Source: Baylisascaris procyonis
Lineage: Eukaryota; Nematoda; Chromadorea; Rhabditida; Ascarididae
DNA length: 64,000 nucleotides
Direction: 5' to 3'
Assembly (NCBI GenBank): GCA_037389465.1
Contig: JAZARR010000080.1
Location: forward strand, 186,001-250,000
The notes beneath the pieces were generated by a model that did no database searches, was not told where the DNA came from, and saw only the letters and a list, made by a program, of their open reading frames with translations. A program made the position numbers and the translations under genes. Below are positions 32,641 through 43,973 of the stretch, in pieces. Positions within the stretch are counted from its first letter, which is position 1. Each line of letters begins with the position of its first letter.

Positions 32641-33304
32641 TTAGATTGAGCTTTTTAGTTTATGAGGAAATGGTTGTTCGTGGGGTAAGTGGTTTTAGTA
32701 TTGCATACTGTTTGGAGAGGATAACATTTCTTTATGTTGAATGGAGTGAGGAGGTAGAAGGTTGAATGGTTTATTTGTTTCACAGATAGAACTCTTTGTT
32801 TTGGTGTTGATATATCGACTTCTTTGTTATCTCTTTGTTGTTTTTTGTTAGAAAATTGTAGAATTGATTTCTATAGAAAAGGGAATTAAGATATTTTTTG
32901 ATGATGATCTCTACTCTATGTTTTTATAAACGGCAGTCTTAACGTGAGGACATTAAGGAAGCAAAATAATTTGTGCTTTTAATGAGTTCTTCAGCACTCT
33001 ATTTCAACCGTTTCTTCGTTTAATTCTTCACCCCATACTCATCAGTGTGTCATTCTACTTTTTTCATCCCTATCCTAATTTTGTTATATCACTTACGTCA
33101 CCCATAACATTGCTGCATAATGCTGTTTTTTTAACGTTTCAGAGGTTTTAAAGCAGAACTTAAAATTCTATATTGCGACGTTATCATTCCAGTTGATTTA
33201 AGATTCTCAGTTCTTTGCGTGTACGTGAAAGTCATCGCCATCTGATGGTCTAGTCGGTTTCAATGAAAATTGAGTGGTATTACCTTGGTAGTTTATGTTT
33301 ATGA
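32641..33304. other. No gene recognised; possibly degraded mitochondrial sequence
   Basis: The first part is T/G-rich like the flanking NUMT. After cox2 nematodes usually have tRNA-His and the large rRNA, but I cannot identify either. The second half looks like ordinary nuclear AT-rich DNA. Confidence 0.3.
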
Positions 33305-34215
33305 ATAGATAGAGGTGATTAAAGGGGTTTTGAATTTTGTTAATTCTATGGTTGTTACGTTGCCTTCTTGTAAGGTTTTGACTTTTAGTTTGAATTTTGA
33401 ATTTAATTTTATTTTTTAGTTGGAATGCTAGCTATGGTTTTGGGGTTCCAAATTTTGACGAGTATTTTTTGGCTTTTTATTATTCTAATGATGGTAGTTT
33501 TGCTTTTTTCGAATGTGTAATACATTATGTATGAGGTTAATTTTGGTTGAGTTTTTCGCGTTTTGCATTTTAATGGTGCTGATTGTTTTCTATCTATTTG
33601 TATTTGTATTTGTTTAAGGGTTCGTTTTTTATTAGTTATCGTTTGAAAATGGTTTGAATATCTGGTATTATGATTATTGGTTTAGTTATGATGGAGACTT
33701 TTATGGGTTATGTTTTGGTTTGGGCGCAAATGAGTTTTGGGCTTTAGTAGTAATTACCAGTTTGTCGAGTGTAATTCCTATGTGGTTTTAATTTAATTTA
33801 ATTTAAATGTGGTGGTCTGGTTTGTTTTTATTAGCTTCTCTTTGGCGTTTCCTTTTTTGGGTGATCTTGAGATGTTTATTGAGTCTGACCCTATGTTGAG
33901 GCCTGTTCATATTGTGCCTGAGTGGTTTTTTGTTTTTGTATTCTTATTTTGCTGGCTATTCATAATAAGGTTCTGGGTGTGGTGTCTTTCTTTGTTAGTA
34001 TTTTGGTTTTTTTAAATTTTTGTCTTAGTGGGTAACTGTGTTTCTATGTTGTCTGAGGTGAATAAATTTCTTGTTTTTGCTTTTATTTGTGTCTCAGTGA
34101 TTTTGAGAAGGCTTGGCTTATGCTTGGTTGAAGACCCGTTTATTATTTTGAGTATGATCTTTTCTTTTTTATATTTCTTCGTGGTTTTTCTGTTTTTTTT
34201 TTAAGTTTATTATAT
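33305..34215 (+). pseudogene. cob: NUMT: cytochrome b pseudogene with internal deletion
   Basis: The N-terminal half is recognisable from LPSCKVLTFS through YIMYEVNFGWVFRVLHFNG and AFMGYV-like sequence to SSVIPMW near 33780. It then jumps to [25 protein letters not shown], and a C-terminus with [10 protein letters not shown] and CLLEDPF. Roughly the middle hundred residues are missing, and the junction is a short TTTAA repeat (33785-33806). Several nuclear stops and frameshifts confirm a dead copy. Confidence 0.88.
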
Positions 34216-34264
34216 TACTGATCGGATCTTTGCGTAGTTTGGTTGGTTTGTATATAGTGTTAGA

Positions 34265-34307
34265 AATATAATAGGCTTGGGTCCTGTCGACCTAAACCTA
34301 TTATATT
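34265..34307. other. Strong hairpin at the NUMT edge, copy 1
   Basis: AATATAATAGG (34265-34275) pairs with CCTATTATATT (34297-34307). After one mismatch TTGGGTC pairs with GACCTAA with one G-T wobble around a CTGTC loop. The identical structure is at 47810-47852. Confidence 0.65.
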
Positions 34308-35240
34308 CACATTCACATATAGCGGATTGCTTCGAACTTCATATAGTGTGTTAGTAGGAAATTGGCAATGGAGGTGAAAGGAAATAGCTATTGGTAGAGT
34401 GATTGTCTTACAATTCGTCTATGGGACCAACAGATCTTCGTTAGTGTCATTATTTTTCTTAGCGATATAATGGAGAGATAAGCATTTGAAAGCAGTGAAT
34501 GAGCGATGCTCTTGGCATTTTTTAATTCAGATAATCATTATAAATTGCTTGGCTAGCTATTGATTTTTATTGTAGGTTAGCATTCGCAAGTTTAGTCGTG
34601 TTCGTAGAATTAGCGATTAGCGAGCCAGATTTCGTTATTGAAGTTGTTGGTGCAGATGAGTGAAATGTACATTCTGCATTGAAAATGTCTCATTTTTAAT
34701 GAGTTGTCTTTGTGGAGTATCCCTGTTAAGGAGTTAATAATTTAGGCGATCATCCTAACTTATGCTGCCTTCACTATATCTCCCTTACCCCCACCCTATC
34801 CACTAGAGGGGATTTCCTAAGCAATTATCTCAGATCGTATATATCTCTATGACCCTTTTCTTTAAAAAGCTTCTTAATTTCTTCTGTCATTGTCTTAACG
34901 AGCAACGTGATCACTTCCCAAAACCTTCGTAATGGACATCATTTCCTGGCTAGAATAAGTTTGTCTATCACTTTTTCCTTATCTTTTGTTAGTTCATCTC
35001 GTCATTTGCTGTGATGAATTTATGGGTCCTTTTCGTCATGAAATTATTCTCCCATCTTTGTGGCATTTGAGATTTTACTCGAGTTTCTTTTTTTTGTTTT
35101 TTGAGTTTTCATTATTTTTTCCATTTTTAATTTACTAATGAATTTTAGCGGAATATGCCATTAGATATTAGAATTTTCTTCTTTGAAGCTTCTAGTAGCT
35201 ACTTAAACCATTTTTTAAATTTTGAATCATTTGAATTCTT

Positions 35241-35385
35241 TAGGTTTATGAGGATTGGATTGGTGGAGTTGAATAGCCGAGAGAGATAGGTTTATGAGGA
35301 TTGGTTTGATGGAGTCGAATAGCCGAGAGTTATAGGTTTATGAGGATTGGTTTGGTGGAGTCGAATAGCCAAGAGTTTTAGGTTA
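35241..35385. repeat. 46-bp tandem repeat, three units, copy 1
   Basis: Units start at 35241, 35287 and 35333 (TAGGTTTATGAGGATTGG, then GGAGTCGAATAGCC). The F copy at 48786-48924 has the same three units with its own substitutions. Confidence 0.8.
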
Positions 35386-35864
35386 TGCTATGCAATAGCC
35401 AATAGCGAAGATGCATGAAATGGCATCGGTGGTTTTTACGATAGGATGTTATGGGGAGATGTTTTTCCTCTTTTCACCTTCTTTGCAGTATGAGCCTACT
35501 TTTTGTTTATGTGCTTTATTTGAATTCTATTTATCGACCAATAATTGCACTTTCTTTTTATTATTATTTATGTGCTGCTTTATTTGAAGCTATTTTTGAA
35601 CGTTTTTTTTTCATGGAGTTATATTGAGTGTTGCTTTGATGCCTCATTAATTTTGAATTTACCTGATGAGCATATCGATTGCAACAATTGCATTCAGAAA
35701 CAAAAAAATAGTGCAGTAAACGGAAAATTAAAATATAAGAAGCACATTTAGTGCATATCGCTAAGACTGTTGTGATCTCTAGATTATTTCAGAGTTTTTA
35801 AAGAGTATTTTATAGGTGTAAATATTAAGGAATCTATCGAATTCGTCGATACAATTTGAAGTAG

Positions 35865-35988
35865 CGAAGTACTTTGAAGTACTTCTTGGTATCGGAACAG
35901 GAGGACGGTGCAACGATTCCAACATTGAACGAGGATGGCTATGTTTTTTCACGATCCAGCATATCAGGGGTCGACCGCATCGTTGGAG
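35865..35988 (+). pseudogene. Possible exon F1, unknown gene, copy 1
   Basis: A frame open from just after a TAG at 35862 to a GTACA donor reads YFLVSEQEDGATIPTLNEDG then YVFSRSSISGVDRIVG, a convincing protein-like string. The F copy at 49410-49533 is the same length and open, with about seven replacements. The acceptor is weak, and the opposite strand is also open, so orientation is not certain. Confidence 0.35.
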
Positions 35989-36399
35989 GTACATTGAACG
36001 TTACGTGATGTAATCTTAGTTGAAAAGAATTGTTACCTGATGTAACAAGTGCGAACACTTGTCAAAAGTGTTTTTGTGTTGTTCGGGTACTTTAGGGCGG
36101 GTAAGGGTACTGTAGCAACTGCCTTAGATCACTTTCTCTGACATCTAAAAATCTTTTTTTTCAAACCTTTCAAATATTATCATATTCGATCTCCACTCAT
36201 CAATAAAAAGTCGTTAGTTTGCCTCTGTTATATCCGATCGAAGAAGTACAACGGTTTTGATCATTGTTGAAAGCCACGTTGCGTTGATTTATCTCTCATC
36301 GTTGCATCGCTTTTGTATATAAATCCGAACATATCGTTATTGAATGAGTAGCAATTACTAAAACTTGAATTAACGAATACAAGACTATTTTGATTTCAG

Positions 36400-36546
36400 G
36401 TATGCCCCCGAGATTTCCACAGGAAGGCCGAAAAAATTCAGTATGGTAGTCGGATATCGAGCTGTAAATGGTATGGTGCAATTTTTGAATTTGCTCTAAA
36501 TTTTGCAACGAAAGCAGTCATGAGTTTGAATTATTTTATTGGATGA
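36400..36546 (+). pseudogene. Possible exon F2, unknown gene, copy 1
   Basis: After TTTGATTTCAG the frame VCPRDFHRKAEKIQYGSRIS is open for 48 codons to TGA 36544. Another frame is open for about 30 codons. The copy at 49946 is similar. Confidence 0.25.
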
Positions 36547-36620
36547 TTGCCAACATCTCTGTTATCTAAAATTTTATCGATTATAATTGCTTGAAATATT
36601 GCTTTATTGATTTGATTCAG

Positions 36621-36757
36621 GTGATGATATTAGTCATATTTCACTGGATGTACCTTTTATGGTTGCATATGTTGCATGTTTTATTGCCTCGTCGAGTGCA
36701 CGGGTGAAAATGTCCACCAAATGTATTGCATGTTGGGATGTCTTCACGGGCGGTTGA
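36621..36757 (+). pseudogene. Exon relic of unknown gene, block A copy 2
   Basis: The full-length version of the relic at 1-119: a TTGATTCAG acceptor, DDISHISLDVPF, then FMVAYVACFIASSSARVK, CIACW and TGA. Confidence 0.35.
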
Positions 36758-37477
36758 TATATTATCGTCCCCGTTGCCGAACCCCCCCCCCCCACCCGCC
36801 CTGTTTGCCGATATGCCTCTGTTGCATTTGTACGTAGATGCGTTAGAATAGGCTCGAAAGGTTGCTGTGTCGAAGGAAGCGAATTATTTGTTGATGATCT
36901 ATTAGACGTATAGGTGATGGTGGAGCAGATCTTAAGCATCGGTCAGGTCGGCTTGGCTGATTCTCGATTAGAAAGCGCAGTTTATTTGTATGTATGCAAA
37001 GCTGTTATTGCATCATATTGCCTTATAGATTTTGGAAGTGATTCGTGATGTTTACTCCTTAATCGAAGTGGGCAACATATATGTTTAAGTGGGTTCGAAT
37101 CACGGTCACGACCCGGATTCGGACCGCATTTGATCTAAACTCTTCTAAGGCGCTTAAATTTGGCAAGTGCAACTTCATTTTATAGTTACAACAACTACGG
37201 AATGCGCGCATTGAGGTGAAGTGCTTATAAGGCAATAGTTTTTTCTTTGATTTTGCAGATCTAGCATAGTCTTTTGGTAAGTAGAGATTGGTGAGGTTTC
37301 GACGAATGCTGTTAGCGTTTCACCATTTGTGATCGATCGGTTTTTGCTCTCTGTTATTAAATTAACAGAAATTCGTACATGCTGCTGTCACTTTTGTTTT
37401 CGAGAACAGGAAGGTAACCTGAGGTTCGTTAAACGGGACTTACGCTTTCCCGCGAAAGTTGGGGGGGGGGGGTAGAC

Positions 37478-37624
37478 ATGGAGGGGCAAAATTTTTCTGA
37501 ATATTTTAAAAGGGAATACCCTTTCGTCTATCGTGCTAAGACGAATGTCACTAAAATCAGAGAAGACGGACGGGACGAAAAACGGAGAAATAAGCAGTTT
37601 AAAATTGCTACTCTGTGCTGGTAA
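37478..37624 (+). CDS. Short 48-residue ORF, block A copy 2
   Basis: Identical in sequence to 839-985. The G-run just upstream is two bases longer. Confidence 0.3.
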   Translation: MEGQNFSEYFKREYPFVYRAKTNVTKIREDGRDEKRRNKQFKIATLCW

Positions 37625-37803
37625 ATGTGCCTTATCACTTAGAATAAAATTGGTCATGAATTCCCGAAAGTTTTGGGGAAGAAAGGTCATTTCACAAAAA
37701 TCTTGTAAGAAAATCTTTTGAGAGGGGGTATTTCTGTGCCGACGAGCACGAGAGGGCAGAGTTGACTCAAAGAGGACGGGGTTAGCCCCTGTGGAATGGC
37801 CTC

Positions 37804-37975
37804 TACTTGAGCATCATTGAACGCGGACGCTTGTTCGCGTGAAAGTGACCGCAACGCACATTACCGTAATGTTGACCATGACGTAGAACGTCATGTTAGC
37901 ATCAAAGTAATGGGTGGCAATAGGCACGCATATATAAGCAGTGCTTTTTGCAGTAGCGTTGACTGTTATTCGTGT
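37804..37975 (+). promoter_or_regulatory. Promoter-like element, block A copy 2
   Basis: Palindromes at 37858-37872 and 37879-37893, TATATAA at 37931-37937. Confidence 0.45.
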
Positions 37976-39352
37976 TGGGGTTGGGTGCGTTGGGGCCGAG
38001 GGGTGTTGTGGTGCACTGATCATTGAGAAGAGTGTGAAGTAGTTTTGTGGTGCGCGGTTCCTACTGTTTGCCGTGCTGTTGTTGCGCCGTTTGATGTGCA
38101 GATGTGTGATGTAGCTTATATCTAGCCTACACCCATAGGTACTGAGATTTTTAGTGTATGTTTTCAACAGACGTTTTTTTGAAGGTTGGTATATGCGTGA
38201 AGAGAACACGATTCCGTATTCGGAATCTTAGGCTCCTTTTACCTAACACGGCTCCTCCTTCCTAATCTATGATTGCTTTTTAAAACAGATTTATCTGCCC
38301 ATCGGTAGATAGAGCCAATTGTTTGAGTTTATTAAGTTGTGATTGGTCGGGCTAGTGAGCCTTTAACAACCATCGGGTGCAATTAAAAAAGGAATTATAT
38401 TCTTGTTCGATAATTATTTGCTTATTGTTATTGGTTGGTCTTGTTATGGTATTTTCAGTAATAATCACATCCTCAGCGGGGTTCCACGTTTTGCCGATGG
38501 GAACTAAGCGTAGACTCCATAAGAGTGGTTGAGGTCCGTGCTAGCTTTTGGTATACATGCATGTAGACTTTTTCTGCAGCTGTGGTGAAGTTTTCTTCCA
38601 ATGCCACAGGTCGTATGCTAGTGGCACAAAGGACTTCAAGGTCTTCTGATGGCACGCATGGGGGGTTTATTAGTCGCGGAGAGTAGGCGGTGCAAATTAC
38701 ATTTCATAGGGTATTATTCAAATGGAATTTGTATGAGTATGTGTTTCTTGGTTGATTTTTTCTATTATAATTGCATTGAGCGCTGGAAAGTGCTTTAATT
38801 TGGTTCTCTTTGATTGTTTCTTTTTTTGAAATTTAGAAACGATTGCCGCATTCCTCCGATTGTCTTTTTTATTCAGCTCATGTCAAGAACGAGCAGTCTT
38901 CTTATGGGCAGTAGGGATGTGATTCAGTTTGCATGTTCGTTCGAGTGGGCTTTACTTCATAGTTTAGAGTAGCATTGCAAGGATATAGTGAAAAGGGACA
39001 AAAAACAAAAGGTATATTTCTTTCTATCATTTCGCAAATTTATGCAGAAACAAGAATATTTCAAAGACTGAGTAAAGTTTCGTGGCTATCTCCTTGACGA
39101 TACATCCGATATTGGGGTTCACTATTTGTCGATCGGTCTGTCACTGCCCATGCCGCGACTGCCTTTGTGTTTATTCTTGCGTCTGTGTCCCTCTTTGCTT
39201 CAAAAATGTTGTCATCGCAGTGCCCTATGGTGACATAACGAGGTTGACATGTGGCAGGTATCGCAATATTACGAACTGTGCAATCTGTGTGTTTACTTTG
39301 CAATGAATTATTACTAATTACAACTTTTGGACTACTTTTTTCGTCCTTGCAG

Positions 39353-39419
39353 GATGGTTTCTTGGGATGATAGCATCTCAGAATTTGGCCAGGAAGGTTT
39401 TGTGGGTTGTGAGGGAAAG
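39353..39419 (+). pseudogene. Short exon, block A copy 2
   Basis: Identical to 2714-2780, with intact acceptor, 22 codons from ATG, and GTGAAA donor. Confidence 0.35.
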
Positions 39420-39490
39420 GTGAAACGTTCCAGTATTAATGCCAGCAATAGCTGGAACAGCTGAAACTATGCCGTACTCTTGACCTTCAG

Positions 39491-39589
39491 GTATTTTGTT
39501 GCTTTGGGTTAGACCTGCCATGTTTTCGCATTGCGGTCATTGGAAAAGCATCCGAAGAGTGCCACGCTGAGGAGGAAAAAGGCCTATAA
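39491..39589 (+). pseudogene. Exon-like block (CFGLDLPCFRIAVIGKASEE)
   Basis: After ACCTTCAG one frame is open for 32 codons to TAA 39587: VFCCFGLDLPCFRIAVIGKA then SEECHAEEEKGL. It is the first of several exon-like blocks leading into the myotubularin-type exon, but I cannot show it belongs to the same gene. Confidence 0.3.
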
Positions 39590-40099
39590 CAGCAGCAAAA
39601 TGTCCTCCTGTTGTTCTGTGAATTTTTACCACATTTCTAGATTCTGCATTTGAAATCTACCGTTTCTTAACTGCTTAGATGCCTGCTGAGGAGATCGTTT
39701 ACATTGTGTTGCTATCGTAGTTCTATGCTGCGTTTTAGCTCAAAAACAATATCAGTCGTTTTTAGAAGTCGCATCACTAAGCTCGTTATGCTTGGAAACT
39801 TGTTCCCAAGAAATTTTGCAATTGCTTCCCGTGGTCTGGGTTTTCGTAAAGGTTGTGGTGAATAAAGCAAATGATGGCATTCTGGTCATATCCGCTTAAT
39901 CTTCTGATACTGGATTCACTTTTTCAGTTTTGCGTTCTTTTGAAATATCATCTTCGAAAAAAATGACTTGTCGGAGACGTTGTAGTCTGTAACGTTCTTC
40001 TCGCATTTCTTAATTTCTCGTTCGCCTCCCTAAAATATTTGTATACGATATTCGTACCGAAATCGCAAAGCAAAAATAAACTCGAGTTTGATCTTTGAT

Positions 40100-40280
40100 T
40101 TGTTTAAGGGAGTTGAAGAAAACGTTGATTCGAAATCCACCTAAGGATAAAAAAACAAGCTCGAATGGCGTTGAAAGCGCTAGGTTTTCCGAATGGGAAC
40201 GAGGCGATGCAGGTTGCATTGTTCGCTGATGCATCCCCAACAACTTCAAGACGATCGCATACTTCAGATTATTTACATAT
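40100..40280 (+). pseudogene. Exon-like block with two overlapping protein-like frames
   Basis: One frame reads ELKKTLIRNPPKDKKTSSNG and meets a stop. A second reads MALKALGFPNGNEAMQVALF and then SPTTSRRSHTSDYLHIS. The switch suggests a frameshift within one former exon. 40281-40855 carries another weak block (MNHHSTLWTDEAQVKESS near 40381) and otherwise nothing supported. Confidence 0.3.
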
Positions 40281-40855
40281 TTCTGGTTAGTCGATTTATG
40301 GCATTAAAAAGTATTCCTTTTCTATGCAAGCTAAGTCGTTAATGATGTTTGCTCTTTTTCATGGCTGCTATTATGCATATGAACCACCACTCAACGCTAT
40401 GGACTGATGAGGCTCAAGTCAAAGAAAGTAGCGATCTTTTCGCTTTCATTTTTTATAACATCTATGTCATAGTTAAATTGCATTTCTGTGTCTGTTGTAA
40501 GCATTTAACGTATGCTTGTACGTTTCCATCGCATGAGTTGCTGGAGTAGGGAAGGAGTTAAGTGATTTCAGAGTACCTCAGAAAGTATTACTAAATGAGG
40601 CGAGAGTATCATCTGAGGGAATGCTGGAAAACGGAGTCTCACCCTTTTCTTTTTGATGAGAGACGAAAAAGGTTTTTTCAATGAAAGCAGTTAAAAGCTT
40701 CATAATTGTATCATTAAAGAACGGCTTATGAGCTCTACAAGCGGTGTTAGCAGTTTTATTCCACGAGATACGTTTAGGATTCAGAAGGAAAAGAAAAAGT
40801 TGCTAGTAGGAAAATGCATCGTTGTGATCCCTATTCAATCATGTTTGCTTTTCAG

Positions 40856-41048
40856 ACGATACAAACTTGGCTACAAGTCAACTACACCATCACTACATGG
40901 TTGACTATGAACACATCGGCCTTACTCATCGAACTTTTCGACTGTCAATAGCAAATATGAGTTTCGAAAAGGCATGTTTCATTGTTTGGAGCTTCAGAGA
41001 GTCGATTCCAAAAGATGGACGGCTTTCCTTTGTATACTGCCTTGGCAG
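40856..41048 (+). pseudogene. Possible myotubularin-family exon (upstream)
   Basis: A GCTTTTCAG acceptor precedes an open frame containing MVDYEHIGL and FRLSIANMSFEKAC, reminiscent of the D-Y-x-R-L-G-L ... R-x-S-x-N-x-x-F/Y-x-x-C signature ahead of the myotubularin phosphatase fold. A donor is possible at GGCAG/GTAGTG. It continues past the expected pattern (ESIPKDGRLSF), so the assignment is tentative and leans on the next exon. Confidence 0.35.
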
Positions 41049-41280
41049 GTAGTGCAAAGTGGAGTTGTGCTATGATACTTTTGTGCTTTATTGCAATATG
41101 GTTGCACTAACCATTGAAAAGTAGTTAGTGCTGAGCGAACGATTGAAAATGTTTTGAATTGCTTGCAAGAAGAGGTGAAGGGCGTGTAATGAAAGATTGC
41201 TGGGAAGCTATTGATGGTGGATATTGAAGTCTCAAGAATCTTCGCTTAATGCTGTGCTGAAAAATTTTAATGTGCTCCAG

Positions 41281-41600
41281 AAAGAGTCAATTTGGCAACT
41301 GATATGCTCTTGTAGCTACCCGATCGTGGTGATGGTGCTGTCGAGCATGGCCGATGAGAACTTTGCAAAGATTGGAAGAGGATTTAAGCACGGTCGGTTC
41401 CCTGTGGTGACGACGTGGAAGTGTGGCGATGATGCGATTCATGGAGCGGATCCTGTCTTGCCTCACAGACGGTCTTGTCCGCATCAAGAAGCAAGCCAGT
41501 TTTCTGGGTAGCGCTGATACTCAAGGATCGGGCTTCGTCGCCTCACGTGTCTCTTCGAATTCGGCACGACTCTAGCGCTCCAAATAGCGCCGGAATGCAG
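41281..41600 (+). pseudogene. Myotubularin-type phosphatase exon, frameshifted
   Basis: Myotubularins are phosphoinositide 3-phosphatases or inactive pseudophosphatases acting at membranes. After a GTGCTCCAG acceptor the frame reads CSYPIVVM, SSMADENFAKIG and RGFKHGRFPVVT-TWKCGDDAI, matching the family pattern S-Y-P-x-x-x-x-V-P ... D-E-x-L ... F-R-x-G-R-F-P-V-x-x-W-x-x-x-x-A. After that the coding signal moves to another frame (LVRIKKQASFLGSADTQGSG) before a GTTTGT donor. The extra Thr codon and the frame switch indicate a pseudogene. The R-F-P-V-V form is most like SBF/MTMR5-13 members, but the subfamily is uncertain. The catalytic motif is not in the window. Confidence 0.55.
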
Positions 41601-42317
41601 GTTTGTAATATGAGCACTTTTCTTGCTTTATTCATCAACAGATGAACTATGTTAACTTTCTTAACCACTTAGTATGTGAGTTCCAGAGACAGTGGGAAAT
41701 GTGAGTTTGTGCTAATCGCTAGCTGGAGGTGCTGGGAAAGCTGTGTTTTGGTTTATGCGGGCTTATTAAGCTTGCAGGAGCGTTATACGCTGACTTTTAT
41801 GGCATTTTCACCGCATGCGACAAGCGTTGACGGTCGTCCCTTGTTGTCTGAGTCGATGGAGTCATTGTGTTATTGGATTCAATGGTCAGTGGGATTTCAC
41901 TCTCCTCGGCGACGCCTCATATATATCGTGAAACACAGGCATCCGATTTTACAAGGCATGCGACGAACTTTGTTCGCGGTAAAACTACAATGCGACGTGA
42001 GTTGCTTATATATTGATATTTTTTCATCAGTTTACATAACCGTTTTTCGTACATAAGATTAAGCTATTTGAAACCATTTCTGTGCAGTGATTACATAGGA
42101 ATACTATTTAATACGTATGACTTACGGCTTTTTTTTAGCGTTAGGAATTTTTATCTGAAATAAATGGGAGCATTTGATTGTTGCGTCATTGTCACTGCAT
42201 GAAGTGACTATAGAAACACCTTACTACATCTGTACTATTGTAAAAATGCAATGTTTTGGGAATCATTGTCACATTTGCAGTTGAGCGAACATTTGTCACA
42301 TTTCACATTTGTCACAT
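41601..42317. other. No firm gene; mixed-frame coding-like stretch
   Basis: 41676-42056 is open on the plus strand for 126 codons (for example ERYTLTFMAFSPHATSVDG), with a second frame reading GFNGQWDFTLLGDASY. This may be a further decayed exon of the myotubularin-like gene, but no diagnostic motif is present. Confidence 0.25.
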
Positions 42318-43480
42318 TTCCACTTTCTACCCACATAACTTTCATCCGTAATTTTTCATTCTCCCTTATTTCTCGGCGCTGTCGTCCACTCATCCTATTA
42401 TAGGTCAGCAGTTTATCATTCCCCACCCTTTCCCTTAGTCGCAACATTCAATCCAATCGCAATATTAGCATTTCTTTGATGGGGTATTTTTGTATTTCTT
42501 ACATTTTAAAGTATATATTTTGTGAGGGTATGTATATATTCCATATGAGGATATTATACATTACATTTTTTAATAAGAACAGTTTTTTTTTAAATCTGCA
42601 GAAAGAGGAGAAATGACTAAGTGCTTGATTTTTGTTGATTAGTACTTCCATCTGTTACAAACTGATCTTGATCACCTTAAAATTGGACATTTCCGCCTCG
42701 ATTCGTTCAACAAAAGTAGCAAACGTCTCGTTGGAATCCTTTGCTTTTGTACGTTTTCTTTAGCAGCTGAAAGATCATTTCATTTTTGAAGCCATAGAGA
42801 TCACTTTGCACTGAAAACTATTGATAGTAATAATTTAATTCATTTTTTTAATACACGTGAGAGTTCGGAGAATGCTGCGAAAGGTAATTAATCTGATTTT
42901 AAACGAGTTGATCTACATTCATATCTTACATTTGAGTTTCACAGCGTTCTTTTATTGGTCATGAGATTCATAGGGATGAAATTGATCAGGTTTTGGTCAC
43001 ATTTGATTACATAGGCTGAGCAAAATTACTGCAGAATGTTATCTAGGTTGGAGGTTTGTTCACAGATTATTCGAATATTGCAATGAACGTTTCTAAGGGT
43101 CTACTATTTCGGTAGCTGATTTTTGAATTTAGCGCTGATGGCGCATTACGACTTCTCGGTGGTGTGTCTGAACCGTTTCCTTTTCCTCATCTCTTGCTTT
43201 ATAAGAGCTTTGAGTGTACCTTTAGCCACGTTTGAAATGGTCAAATGAACTTATGTTTTGTAGGTCGTTTTTTTCGTGCCTCTTTCCGACCAGTCCCCCT
43301 CTCTTGTTAGACTTTTTTTCAACGAATTTCTCCTACCTCATTCCAAGCTGGAAATTTCTCCATTGGACGATAATATATGGTTCAGGAACGTATTCTTTAA
43401 TTTCAGGTAATGGGGTTGCCCTTGAGATGCGGTCCAAAATCATTGGATATTGGCAACGGATTCGGGATATGGCGACCTTT
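42318..43480. repeat. Blocks H and D, copy 3
   Basis: H (42318-42450) then D (42470-43480), the same order as at 15955-17890. D2 at 42643 is open (YFHLLQTDLDHLKIGHFRLD). D3 at 43407 has lost its donor and frame after VMGLPLRCGPK. Confidence 0.75.
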
Positions 43481-43864
43481 GAAAACTGCACATACATATT
43501 AGCAGGTTATTTATCTGTCTATATATTCATGTGTCAATTATGATTCATGCAGTTTTGTTAGCTTATTTGATCGGGTTTCTTGTAATTTATTTATTCGTAG
43601 ACCAACCAGTGAACGTTGAAGTGATACCTTGAGTTGAACTTCTTTCCGTTTAGTTTTCCCCCTTATGAATATCCTCAGACCCCTTTTTTTCTTTGATCAT
43701 GTCGGAAAGAAGTTTTTTCCGTATTTTTCTTCTCCTATCGGGGTGTTTTTTCACGATTTAGCCGTGGTTTCGATTATCGGGAGTCTGGCTGTGAGGCAGC
43801 AAATTTTCATCTTTGCCGACTTCTGTTCTCGTTGTGTGTTTTTGTGAGTTATAATTGGAAATAG

Positions 43865-43973
43865 AGGTTCAGATATTATAGGCGAACTGTCAGCAAATGT
43901 TGGCGCGATCTGCCATCCTCCACGGGATCCGTCATCGATGCTTCAATCAATATTTATGCAGCACTCCGAAATC
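43865..43973 (+). CDS. Possible internal exon (RFRYYRRTVSKCWRDLPSS), copy 1
   Basis: It spans 109 bases from AAATAG to a GTAAAT donor: RFRYYRRTVSKCWRDLPSST, then IDASINIYAALRN. The partner at 57799-57907 is the same length, open in the same frame and has a better GTAAGT donor. Equal length with about eight replacements suggests a true exon. Family unknown. Confidence 0.4.

Larger units (their letters stand above)
33762..36638. repeat. Segmental duplication block F, copy 1
   Basis: Very similar to 47297-50184. It includes the C-terminal cob relic, a strong hairpin, a 46-bp tandem repeat and two exon relics, and runs without a break into block A. 34310-35240 shows no gene. Confidence 0.9.
36639..39483. 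repeat. Segmental duplication block A, copy 2
   Basis: Almost identical to 1-2844, suggesting very recent duplication or gene conversion. Similarity stops at 39483, where unrelated sequence begins. Confidence 0.92.

Noticed and set aside
35241..35385. CRISPR-like array from regular 46-bp units
   Set aside because: Units are contiguous, with no unique spacers, in nuclear eukaryotic DNA.
41557..41569. GAATTCGGCACGA resembles an old cDNA-library EcoRI adaptor
   Set aside because: It lies inside the continuous myotubularin-type exon and is in frame with coding-like sequence. A 13-base chance match is the simpler explanation.
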